Assembly: GCF_000812565.1 (NCBI RefSeq)
Contig: NZ_JTAM01000002.1
Span: forward strand, 124,001-188,000
DNA: 64,000 nt
Origin: Flammeovirga sp. OC4
Lineage (GTDB): Bacteria; Bacteroidota; Bacteroidia; Cytophagales; Flammeovirgaceae
Direction: 5' to 3'
In this document: piece after piece, positions 26,083 through 34,093 of the stretch
How the letters are laid out: every line of letters starts with the position of its first letter
Numbering within the stretch: position 1 is the stretch's first letter
Position numbers and translations under genes: made by a program
The notes under the pieces: generated by a model
Database searches by the model: none
What the model saw: the letters and a program-made list of their open reading frames with translations, nothing else
Told to the model about the DNA's origin: nothing

Positions 26083-26340
26083 ATGGAGTACATTCACCTT
26101 TTACTATTGATAATGTACCTTTCAATTGGTCTTGCTATATGGTCATTTTACAAAACCTACCTAATGAGAGAAGACTCTTCTAGAGGCTCTTCCTTTGGTA
26201 ATGATGATGATGATAATAACGGCGGATGGCCTACAACTCCTAAAGAACCAGACTTAGACTTGCCTCCAGGAATATTCATTTTACCTCCCAATGCTCCTGA
26301 TCCTAGCAAAAAAGAACCTCAAGAAGTAACCTTGGTGTAA
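26083..26340 (+). CDS. Small membrane-anchored acidic/proline-rich protein
   Basis: 85 residues: a membrane helix at 4-24 (IHLLLLIMYLSIGLAIWSFY), a basic break, a low-complexity acidic stretch (GNDDDDNNGGWP) and a proline-rich tail (PPGIFILPPNAPDP). No family is recognised. It has a promoter-like box (TTACTTTG, 26040-26047) at a fitting distance and is flanked by real genes, which supports it as coding. Its stop codon and that of the TPR gene meet back to back at 26340/26341. Confidence 0.6.
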   Translation: MEYIHLLLLIMYLSIGLAIWSFYKTYLMREDSSRGSSFGNDDDDNNGGWPTTPKEPDLDLPPGIFILPPNAPDPSKKEPQEVTLV

Positions 26341-26823
26341 TTACTTTCTTAATTTTTGCCTTAATGTATATGCCTGAGCTGATAAACCTTCTTTATTCGG
26401 GATAATTCGAAGCAATGTCTCTAATGTTTTTAGAGTATGTACCTCCAACTTTATTTCTCTGTAAATATTGCATAAACCTGAAAGTGCCCCAAAATGCCTT
26501 GGTTCTAATTCTAATGCCCTTTTTAAGTCAGCAACTGCCTTATTGTACTCGCCACGCATATAATAAGCAACGGCTCTTTTATTGTAGACTTCTGCAAAGC
26601 TTTTATTGAACATTAAAGCATGTGAGAAAGTAGCAATTGCATCTTTATAATTTTCTCTGGTTAATTGTTCAACACCTAATATGATAACATCATCCAAGAA
26701 AGGATCTTCCGTTCTTTGCCAAATTTCAATAATTGAACTTTCTAAATCTGATATTTTTTCACTTTCGGTAGCTTTTTTTAATTCCTTAAAAAGACTATCT
26801 ACCTCATCTGTATATTGTTTCAT
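26341..26823 (-). CDS. TPR-repeat protein
   Basis: 160 residues with two clear tetratricopeptide repeats: YKDAIATFSHALMFNKSFAE / VYNKRAVAYYMRGEYNKAVA followed by DLKRALELEPRHFGALSGLC, and a partial third (YREIKLEVHTLKTLETLLRI). The acidic, helical N-terminus (1-60) has no motif. There is no signal peptide, so a cytosolic scaffold or chaperone-like role is expected. The partner is unknown. It is convergent with the small membrane protein before it. Confidence 0.85.
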   Translation of the reverse strand: MKQYTDEVDSLFKELKKATESEKISDLESSIIEIWQRTEDPFLDDVIILGVEQLTRENYKDAIATFSHALMFNKSFAEVYNKRAVAYYMRGEYNKAVADLKRALELEPRHFGALSGLCNIYREIKLEVHTLKTLETLLRIIPNKEGLSAQAYTLRQKLRK

Positions 26824-26984
26824 AACCGGATTACTTTAGATTTTAGTAAAATTTCATTTACTTTTATACCGCAAAACAGTATTTGTAATTGTATTGCGTC
26901 ACACAACATTAATACACAAACTCCCTGAAAAAGTTTCTTACAGTTAAATTCATTAGGGAAAAACTTAACATATCTTCATAGTTC

Positions 26985-28298
26985 ATGAGAATAATACAAA
27001 CAATTCGTGGATTGGTATTTATACTACTGATTGGTTTCTATCAAGTAACTACGGCACAGACTATTAACAGAGCAACCCAAATCATTGATACATTATCTAG
27101 CGATGCTTTAAGAGGTAGACAAGCAGGAAGTGAAGGTGAAAAGTTAGCAACAGATTATATCAGTAATGAGTTTAAAAAATTAGGATTAAAACCAGCTGGA
27201 GATAATGGTACTTATTTTCAAGTAATGACTAAATTCCAGAAAGTTGTTCAGAAAAATAACCTTTCTATCAATAAAGAAGACTTAACGAAAGATCAGTTTT
27301 TTATTGATACAAACGCTGAACAATTGTACTCGAAAAAAGTAAAAGAACTTCAAATTAAAGATGTCCCTTCAGGAAAAACTTTAAAAGAGTTTCGTCAAGA
27401 ATTATTAGATGAGTCTGCCATCACAATTGTATGGGTAAAGACAAAAGAGCAAAGGAAAGAATTGATCAGTATGCAGTTCAAAGGAAGAAATAAGAAGTAT
27501 TGGGAAGATGTATCTTCAAAGCATGCTATTATTTGGGTAATTCCTCCTTTGTCGGTAAAAACGAAATTCAAAAAAATCCTTTTGGATTTCAAGCAAGATG
27601 TAAAGAAGGCTGAAATGAGAAATGTGATGGCCAAGCTAGAAGGTTCTTCAAAACCTAACGAGGTAGTAATGGTAGGTGCACATCATGATCATATTGGTAT
27701 TTTGGATGCAGTACAGGGAGATTCTATTGCTAATGGCGCAGATGATAACGCTTCTGGAGTGTCTGCTGTACTTCAGATTGCTGAATACTTTGCAAAAAGA
27801 AGAAGAGCGTATGCTAGAACGATATTGTTTACTACATTCTCGGCTGAAGAAATAGGCCTTGTAGGTTCTAAATATATGGCTGATAAAATGTCAGAAGAAG
27901 AATTGAAAAACATTGTAGCCATGATTAATATTGAGATGATTGGTAAACCTTCTGCTAATGGTAAAAGAAAGGCGTACATTACAGGTTACAATAAATCAAA
28001 CTTAGGAAGGTTAATGCAGAAAAACGTTCGAAATGCAAGATTGAAATTCGGATTTTTTGCAGACCCATACCCTGATTTAAAATTATTTATGCGTTCTGAT
28101 AATGCACCTTTTGCAGCAAAAGGAGTTCCTGCACATACATTTTCTTCTACAGATATTGACTTCGATTCATATTATCATACCGTAAACGATGAAATGAATT
28201 CATTAGACTTCCAAAACATTGTGGAAGTAACAAAAGGAATTATTGTTGGAATTGAACCGATCGTTTCGGGAAGAGAAACACCATCTAGAATACGATAA
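26985..28298 (+). CDS. Exported M28-family zinc aminopeptidase
   Basis: 437 residues. A signal peptide (8-24, ending TTAQ) precedes the M28 fold. The metal ligands are visible in order: GAHHDHIG, GADDNASG, FSAEEIGLVGS (catalytic Glu followed by ligand Glu), MINIEMIG (Glu where Asp is commoner) and YYHTVNDE. The stretch LRGRQAGSEGEKLATDYI near residue 45 is the usual start of the family in Bacteroidetes. A charged insertion (about 90-205) separates the first part from the metal core. It is expected to trim peptides in the periplasm or outside the cell. Confidence 0.92.
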   Translation: MRIIQTIRGLVFILLIGFYQVTTAQTINRATQIIDTLSSDALRGRQAGSEGEKLATDYISNEFKKLGLKPAGDNGTYFQVMTKFQKVVQKNNLSINKEDLTKDQFFIDTNAEQLYSKKVKELQIKDVPSGKTLKEFRQELLDESAITIVWVKTKEQRKELISMQFKGRNKKYWEDVSSKHAIIWVIPPLSVKTKFKKILLDFKQDVKKAEMRNVMAKLEGSSKPNEVVMVGAHHDHIGILDAVQGDSIANGADDNASGVSAVLQIAEYFAKRRRAYARTILFTTFSAEEIGLVGSKYMADKMSEEELKNIVAMINIEMIGKPSANGKRKAYITGYNKSNLGRLMQKNVRNARLKFGFFADPYPDLKLFMRSDNAPFAAKGVPAHTFSSTDIDFDSYYHTVNDEMNSLDFQNIVEVTKGIIVGIEPIVSGRETPSRIR

Positions 28299-28412
28299 AA
28301 TGATTTTATAAGGTGTAGCTTTTTTTGTATTTTTGTTGTTTTACAGGTGTGTATTGGGTAGAGTGACTGACCTTATACTTATAAAATGACAGATTAAACC
28401 TAATAGGGATAG

Positions 28413-29549
28413 ATGATTTCATTAAAAAATATAGTGCTATTGTTTTTTGCTTTTGGAGTTGTATTCAACGCATCAGCTCAAATCAATAGGGTAGGGGTGA
28501 AAAGTGAGTGGGCTACAAATGTAGACAATTCATCTATTTCATTGTACGAATATGAAAGCTTGGTGCCTAAAGATGCTTTTCAAAGTATTGACAATCCTAG
28601 ATTTTATAACGAGGAAAGTGCAGCAGAGGAGTATTCCGAAGAAAGTAATGTAGTCGTAGTAGCAGCCGGTAGGGAATTTAAAGCCTATCCATTAGACTTT
28701 TTGATGTATCATCAAGTCATCAATGACAGAATAGGAGGAATGCCTATAGCAATTACCTATTGTCCTTTAACGGATGCAGTGCAGGTTTATGAAAGACGAT
28801 TCCAATACAAAGGTGTACAAAGAGAGTTAACTTTTAATCCATCAGGAATGATCAGAAAGAGTAATATCATTTTATATGATACTCAATCTGAGTCATGGTG
28901 GCAACAATATAATGGTAAAAGCTATACGGGCGAATTCAAAGGGCATGAACTGACGAAGTACCCTGCATTAAGAATGACGATGAAACAATACTATGAAAAT
29001 TATAAGTATGGTTTAGTCATGAAGTTTAATGAAAGGGATGAGTTGCTGCCTTATGGTAAAAACCCTTATTATAATTATGATAATGTATTGGTTGAAAAAC
29101 CACTTTATCTCAATTATATGCCAAATGAAAGGCTCATGCCTATGGAAAGAGTGGTAGCGGTGGCATTGTTGGATGAGCACGTAATTTATCCTTTAGAGGA
29201 TGTGAAAGATAGAGGAGTCATCAATGATAAACCGTTGGATATGTATATCGCAGTCTTTTATGATGGAGCTTCTACTTCAATGTTGGAAGGAAGAGCAATT
29301 CATTCCAATAAAAAGATAGGGTCAGTGGCTGTCTACTCCTCATTTCATGAAGGTCAATCCTTGACATTTTCTAAAGAAGGAGATGTTTTTAAAGATGAGC
29401 AAACTCAATCTATTTGGAATTTTAGTGGCAGATGTATTGAAGGAGAATTGAAAGGACAACAGCTGAAAATGTTGAATTTTTCTCAAAACTTTTCATTTCC
29501 TGCACTCGATTTTTATCCGAATAGTCTGATTTACAATATAAATTGGTAA
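28413..29549 (+). CDS. DUF3179 domain protein, exported
   Basis: 378 residues. A signal peptide (1-22, ending ASAQ) is followed by a DUF3179 domain with its typical phrases: GREFKAYPLDFLMYHQVIND, GGMPIAITYCPLTDAVQVYE and a later SESWWQQYNGKSYTGEF. The single Cys of TYCPL is conserved in the family. The function is unknown; members occur in marine bacteria and archaea. A TATTTTTG box at 28328-28335 could be its promoter. No partner gene is evident. Confidence 0.88.
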   Translation: MISLKNIVLLFFAFGVVFNASAQINRVGVKSEWATNVDNSSISLYEYESLVPKDAFQSIDNPRFYNEESAAEEYSEESNVVVVAAGREFKAYPLDFLMYHQVINDRIGGMPIAITYCPLTDAVQVYERRFQYKGVQRELTFNPSGMIRKSNIILYDTQSESWWQQYNGKSYTGEFKGHELTKYPALRMTMKQYYENYKYGLVMKFNERDELLPYGKNPYYNYDNVLVEKPLYLNYMPNERLMPMERVVAVALLDEHVIYPLEDVKDRGVINDKPLDMYIAVFYDGASTSMLEGRAIHSNKKIGSVAVYSSFHEGQSLTFSKEGDVFKDEQTQSIWNFSGRCIEGELKGQQLKMLNFSQNFSFPALDFYPNSLIYNINW

Positions 29550-29781
29550 TCTTCGCTAATAGATTTATATTATTTTCAAAACATCTTTAAATTTGTATAT
29601 CTATATTAAGGGAAGATGAATTAATTTATCCTACTGTTACAAAGGCTTCCTTAAAACAAATGAACTAAACGTTTACTTTTTTATAGTAGTTGGAGTGACA
29701 AAAAGTTATAGTTAATCTCTTTTTTTTTGAGGTATTTAGTGAAAAGTAAAATAGCTCTTTGCTAATAGATTAAGTTAATAA

Positions 29782-31035
29782 ATGAAAGATTTCAAAGCCG
29801 TAAAATTATCATACAAAAATACTCCTTTAGATGTTAGAGGACAGTTTTCGCTTTCTCAGCAAGATTGTGAAGACCTGCTAAAGGTATATCAAAATGATGA
29901 GCGTGTGAATGAGCTGTTGTTGGTTTCTACTTGTAACCGAACAGAAGCTTATTACATGGCCGATGAAGATCTTTCAAAAGATATCATAAATAAAATCTGT
30001 ACGCTCAAAGCGGTAGAAGAAGATAAAGCTTACAAATACTTTGAGTCAATGTCTTCAGCTTCAGATGCTCAAATGCATTTGTTTAGGGTTGCTATGGGAC
30101 TTGAAGCTCAAGTAGTCGGAGATATTCAAATCTCAAGCCAAGTGAAAAGAGCCTATCAGTGGACTGCTGATCATGAAATGGCAGGGCAGTATTTGCATCG
30201 ACTTATGCACACCATTTTCAATGCCAACAAGAGGGTACAAATTGAAACTGAATTTAGAGACGGAGCTGCTTCTGTATCTTATGCAGCAGTAGAGATGATT
30301 GATGAAATCACTTCTGATGTTTCTAACCCTAAAATACTCGTTGTAGGACTTGGAGAGATTGGTACTGATGCAGTCAGAAACCTTCAAAATACGGACATCA
30401 CTGATGTGACAATCATGAACCGTACGCTGACTGTTGCGGAGGAATTAGCAGCCGAAACAGGGTATCAGGTAAGAGATTTTTCAGAATTATGGAAAGCAGC
30501 AAAAGAAGCAGATGTGATTATATCCTCACTTCCAATTGCTGACTATTTTAATGCTGAAAATGTAAAAACACTTGATATTTTAGCTTTCAAGTGTTTTATG
30601 GATCTTTCTGTTCCAAGATCAGTTGCTGTTGATGTAGAGAAAATCCCCGGAGCATTGGTTTATACTGTTGATGATATCAATGCAAGAGCAGATAAAGCTT
30701 TAGAAAAACGTTTGAATTCAATTCCTAAAGTAGAAGCTATCATTGAAGCATCATTGACAGAGTTTAATAAAAGAACTCAAGAGATGGAGTATTCGCCAAT
30801 TATTAAAGGATTGAAGAGTACATTGGAGGATATTAGATGTAGAGAGGTTCAGAAGTACGAAAAAGATCTGACTTCTAAAGAGAAGAAGAATATTGATAAA
30901 ATCACGAAAAACTTATTAAATAAGATTGTGAAGATTCCTGTTCTTCAGTTAAAGACTACATCAAATATTGATAAAAAAGAAGGACAAAAAATGGGTAAAA
31001 TCATAAGTGACCTTTTTGATTTGGATAAGAAATAG
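29782..31035 (+). CDS. hemA: Glutamyl-tRNA reductase
   Basis: 417 residues. It reduces glutamyl-tRNA to glutamate-1-semialdehyde, the first step of tetrapyrrole synthesis by the C5 pathway. The catalytic Cys51 is in VSTCNRTEAYY. The substrate-binding block GLEAQVVGDIQISSQVKRAY and the NADPH-binding VVGLGEIGTDAVRNL follow. A helical dimerisation domain ends the protein. A possible promoter box TAAATTTG (29588-29595) would give a leader of about 180 bases with no evident riboswitch. hemC and other haem genes are not adjacent. A terminator shared with lgt follows. Confidence 0.96.
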   Translation: MKDFKAVKLSYKNTPLDVRGQFSLSQQDCEDLLKVYQNDERVNELLLVSTCNRTEAYYMADEDLSKDIINKICTLKAVEEDKAYKYFESMSSASDAQMHLFRVAMGLEAQVVGDIQISSQVKRAYQWTADHEMAGQYLHRLMHTIFNANKRVQIETEFRDGAASVSYAAVEMIDEITSDVSNPKILVVGLGEIGTDAVRNLQNTDITDVTIMNRTLTVAEELAAETGYQVRDFSELWKAAKEADVIISSLPIADYFNAENVKTLDILAFKCFMDLSVPRSVAVDVEKIPGALVYTVDDINARADKALEKRLNSIPKVEAIIEASLTEFNKRTQEMEYSPIIKGLKSTLEDIRCREVQKYEKDLTSKEKKNIDKITKNLLNKIVKIPVLQLKTTSNIDKKEGQKMGKIISDLFDLDKK

Positions 31036-31053
31036 CTATAAAAATATAAGCAT

Positions 31054-31097
31054 AAAAAAACGAGAGCAACCTTTTTAAAGATTGCTCTCGTTTTTTT
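31054..31097. terminator. Bidirectional terminator between hemA and lgt
   Basis: AAAAAAACGAGAGCAA pairs perfectly with TTGCTCTCGTTTTTTT around a 12-base loop; it is T-rich in both directions. Confidence 0.93.
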
Positions 31098-31118
31098 ATG
31101 CTTGAATTGAAAATTAAT

Positions 31119-31979
31119 TTATTTCTTTGCTTTCAATTTTGCTTCATTTGGATTTACCTCTGGGAGAGGAAGCGGTTCGCCAGCTGCTCCAAATGATCTT
31201 ATGAAGAAAAATAAACCCGCTAAAACGGCAGGGATACTTAACCATTGCCCCATGTTTAAAGTCATTGTAGCTTCAAATGCCACTTGATCTTCTTTGAAAA
31301 ATTCCCAAACGAAACGCATTCCGAATACTAATACTAAGAATAAACCGAAAGTTCTTCCTTGGCGTAATTCAAATTTTTCATTTTTATAAATAGCACCTAA
31401 GATAAAGAAGATAATCAAATAAGTGATTGATTCGTATAATTGTGCAGGGTGCCTTGGTGTCAATGGATCAGAAACGTGTGCACGCTCAAAAATAAATGCC
31501 CAAGGGAGGTCAGAAGGTCTACCAATGATCTCTGAGTTCATAAGGTTACCTAAACGGATAAAACAACCCGCTAAAGCAACAGGGATCACTACACGGTCTA
31601 GAATCCATAACCATGGTTGATCAGGTCTTTTCTTACTGTAAAGGTAAAGTGCAGTGATGATACCAATTGCACCACCATGACTTGCTAATCCACCTTTCCA
31701 GATTTGAATGATTTCAACGGGGTTGCGTAAATAATAATCAGGTTGATAGAAAAAGACATGTCCAAGTCTAGCCCCGACAATTGTAGCAATTACTACATAG
31801 ATCAACAATGCATCAGCATCAGATTCAGGTCTATTCTCAATTACAAATATTTTTGCAATCAGCCATGTACCTATAAAGAAACCAAGCGAGAATAAAAGTC
31901 CGTACCAACGTACGGGTAAAATGCCTGGTAAAATTTCTGGGTTAATGTCCCAGTGAATGAATGTTAGTATTGCTTCCAT
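31119..31979 (-). CDS. lgt: Prolipoprotein diacylglyceryl transferase
   Basis: 286 residues with seven membrane helices. It moves diacylglycerol from phosphatidylglycerol to the lipobox Cys of prolipoproteins. The diagnostic Lgt block is CFIRLGNLMNSEIIGRPSDL, with the conserved Arg and Asn-x-Glu. RWYGLLFSLGFFIG lies at the N-terminus, GARLGHVFFYQPDYY and GGLASHGGAIG (catalytic His) follow, and RHPAQLYES is also present. It is a single-gene unit, ended by the terminator shared with hemA. Confidence 0.97.
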   Translation of the reverse strand: MEAILTFIHWDINPEILPGILPVRWYGLLFSLGFFIGTWLIAKIFVIENRPESDADALLIYVVIATIVGARLGHVFFYQPDYYLRNPVEIIQIWKGGLASHGGAIGIITALYLYSKKRPDQPWLWILDRVVIPVALAGCFIRLGNLMNSEIIGRPSDLPWAFIFERAHVSDPLTPRHPAQLYESITYLIIFFILGAIYKNEKFELRQGRTFGLFLVLVFGMRFVWEFFKEDQVAFEATMTLNMGQWLSIPAVLAGLFFFIRSFGAAGEPLPLPEVNPNEAKLKAKK

Positions 31980-32116
31980 AGCACAAATATGTAAAATGAA
32001 GTCGTAACAAAAAAAGCATCTCGTAAATTTAGAGTGATGTTTATGTAAACTTAAGAACCAAGTACACTATCTAAGAACATCACTTTTGAGATTTCAGAAC
32101 GACTCTTTTATTTTTA

Positions 32117-32455
32117 TTAATTTTTATCCGATATAAGTGAGGTGTCTGTAAGAATATATTTCTCAGCACCGTTCTTATCGATGTTAAGGTACAGAAGGCC
32201 TTGTTCTCTTAAGGCCTCCAGTTTATTCTTTACTTCTATTGCAGGAGCTTTTGACGCAAGACAAACTGCAGCAACGCTGATTCCATCTTTTTGTTTAGCA
32301 GCCAGAGCAATAACAGTAGCGTCATTTAAAGCAAGTTTATTTTTTGGTGTATGCTGTTCATTTTTGTCTCCTTTATTAGGAAACTTTTGATTGATAAAAA
32401 CACCTAAAGTTATTGCCGAAATAAAGGCAAGTACAGCTATAATAATGACGCTCAT
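32117..32455 (-). CDS. Membrane-anchored protein with winged-helix-like domain
   Basis: 112 residues: one membrane helix (3-23), a charged linker (KFPNKGDKNEQHTPKNK) and a compact domain (45-108) whose pattern ATVIALAAKQKDGISVAAVC / KNKLEALREQGLLYLNIDKN / KYILTD looks like a winged helix with beta wing. No named family is recognised. Its ATG follows the tsaD stop by 6 bases, so both are in one operon. A DNA-binding-like fold tethered to the membrane is unusual, but the domain may serve another purpose. Confidence 0.6.
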   Translation of the reverse strand: MSVIIIAVLAFISAITLGVFINQKFPNKGDKNEQHTPKNKLALNDATVIALAAKQKDGISVAAVCLASKAPAIEVKNKLEALREQGLLYLNIDKNGAEKYILTDTSLISDKN

Positions 32456-32461
32456 AATTTA

Positions 32462-33478
32462 TTACTTTGAACCTGTAAATTTCATTCTAGGATTTGGAGA
32501 AGTACTTAATGCTTCAAAATCTTCTCCTTCATACTGATAGTGAGCTGCTATTGCAATCATAGCGGCATTATCAGTACAGTGTTCAAATTCAGGAATAAAT
32601 ACATTCCATCCTAATTTTTTTCCTTCTTCTAAAAGTGTATTTCTTAAACCTGAATTGGCCGAAACACCTCCTGCAATTCCAATCTCTTTAATATTTAATT
32701 CTTTGGCAGCCTTCTTTAGCTTTTTCATTAAAATACTGATGAGTGTAAATTGAATACTTGCACAAAGGTCTGCTTTATTCTTCTCTACAAAATCAGGATC
32801 TTTCTGAGTTTCTTTTCTCATGAAATTAAGAAAGGCAGTTTTTATACCACTAAAAGAAAAATTATAATCAGGAATGTTCACATTCGGGAATTTAAATTTT
32901 GTAGGGTCACCCTCTTTTGCAAACTTATCAATAAATGGACCTCCGGGGTAATCCAATCCCATAATTTTGGCTGTTTTATCAAAAGCTTCACCAACAGCAT
33001 CATCAATTGTCTCACCAATGACTTCCATTTCCAGAGGTGATTTGACAACAACTAGTTGAGTGTGGCCTCCACTAACCGTTAAGCATAAAAAAGGAAAATT
33101 AGGCTGGGGTGCATCAATGAAATGTGCAAGGATGTGAGCCTGCATATGATTTACTCCAATCAAAGGTTTTTTGAGTGCCATAGCCATTCCTTTTGCAAAG
33201 GATGCACCTACGAGTAGGGCTCCCAATAGACCGGGTCCTTTTGTGAAGGCTATTGCATCTAAGTCAGATTTATTTATATTGGCTTCTGTAAGCGCTTCAT
33301 TAACTACAGGAAGAATATTCTTTTGATGAGCTCTTGAAGCAAGTTCAGGAACTACGCCACCGTATTTTTGGTGTATTTCTTGCGTAGACACTATATTGCT
33401 AAGTACAGCTCCATTTTTTACAACTGCTGCAGAGGTTTCATCGCATGAAGACTCTATGGCTAATATTATTCCGCTCAT
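32462..33478 (-). CDS. tsaD: tRNA N6-adenosine threonylcarbamoyltransferase TsaD
   Basis: 338 residues from the ATG at 33478; the frame's longer version starts at a TTG. TsaD forms t6A37 in ANN-decoding tRNAs together with TsaB and TsaE. Seen: MSGIILAIESSCDETSAAVV, the ATP/metal motif GVNHMQAHILAHF (two His), CLTVSGGHTQLVVV, GEAFDKTAKIMGLDYPGGP and GGVSANSGLR. These cover the ASKHA fold from end to end. A small membrane protein gene follows at 6 bases. Confidence 0.97.
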   Translation of the reverse strand: MSGIILAIESSCDETSAAVVKNGAVLSNIVSTQEIHQKYGGVVPELASRAHQKNILPVVNEALTEANINKSDLDAIAFTKGPGLLGALLVGASFAKGMAMALKKPLIGVNHMQAHILAHFIDAPQPNFPFLCLTVSGGHTQLVVVKSPLEMEVIGETIDDAVGEAFDKTAKIMGLDYPGGPFIDKFAKEGDPTKFKFPNVNIPDYNFSFSGIKTAFLNFMRKETQKDPDFVEKNKADLCASIQFTLISILMKKLKKAAKELNIKEIGIAGGVSANSGLRNTLLEEGKKLGWNVFIPEFEHCTDNAAMIAIAAHYQYEGEDFEALSTSPNPRMKFTGSK

Positions 33479-33585
33479 GGTGTATATTTTCTTTGTCAAT
33501 TAGATCGCAAAATTACATTACTTGAAGGGAATTACCTTAAAAAAAGGGAACCATTAACGACAATATTATTTTATCAAATAAAAAG

Positions 33586-34035
33586 ATGAGTTTACATACA
33601 AATACGGAAGAACTATATACTCGCTATAATTCATTGAATAATGTTGAGCTCTCAAGAGAACACTTTCAGACTTTATTCATCTATTTTCCATGTTTATTAA
33701 TTGTGGCTTCTGACGGTGTAGTAGATGAAGAAGAATGGGTTTTTGTGAAATACCTGGCAAAGTTTATGGCCGAAGGATATAAAAACTCATTGACTAGGAC
33801 AGAGCTGGAAAATTTACAAAAGGTCTACTACAATGAACTAGAATACCTTGTCAATAACTTAGAGCAATGGAAAGATCCTTTTCTAGATACCCTCAAAAGT
33901 TATTTAGATCAAAATGATGATGAGAAGGATGATATCTTAGATATTCTTCACCTATTTGCTGATGCTTCTGATGGGGTCAGTGATGACGAGGAAGAAGCGA
34001 TTGAAGAAATTTCAAAACGTTTGAACTTAGAATAA
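33586..34035 (+). CDS. TerB-like acidic protein
   Basis: 149 residues, all helical and acidic. It shows the internal symmetry of TerB-like proteins: IVASDGVVDEEEWVFVKYLA in the first half and ADASDGVSDDEEEAIEEISK in the second, each an acidic helix-turn that could bind a metal ion. Members of the family are linked to tellurite resistance and envelope stress, but no other ter gene is present here, so the function is open. It is divergent from tsaD and ends in a terminator. Confidence 0.72.
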   Translation: MSLHTNTEELYTRYNSLNNVELSREHFQTLFIYFPCLLIVASDGVVDEEEWVFVKYLAKFMAEGYKNSLTRTELENLQKVYYNELEYLVNNLEQWKDPFLDTLKSYLDQNDDEKDDILDILHLFADASDGVSDDEEEAIEEISKRLNLE

Positions 34036-34079
34036 AAAAATAAGGGATTGAAACAATGAAGTTCAATCCCTTATTTTTT
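34034..34079. terminator. Bidirectional terminator between the TerB-like and S46 peptidase genes
   Basis: AAAAAATAAGGGATTGAA pairs perfectly with its complement around a 9-base loop, overlapping the stop codon of the TerB-like gene. Confidence 0.9.
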
Positions 34080-34093
34080 ATATCAAAATTCGA

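Noticed and set aside
29550-29781. Riboswitch before hemA
   Set aside because: The 230-base leader shows no known aptamer core or terminator pair.
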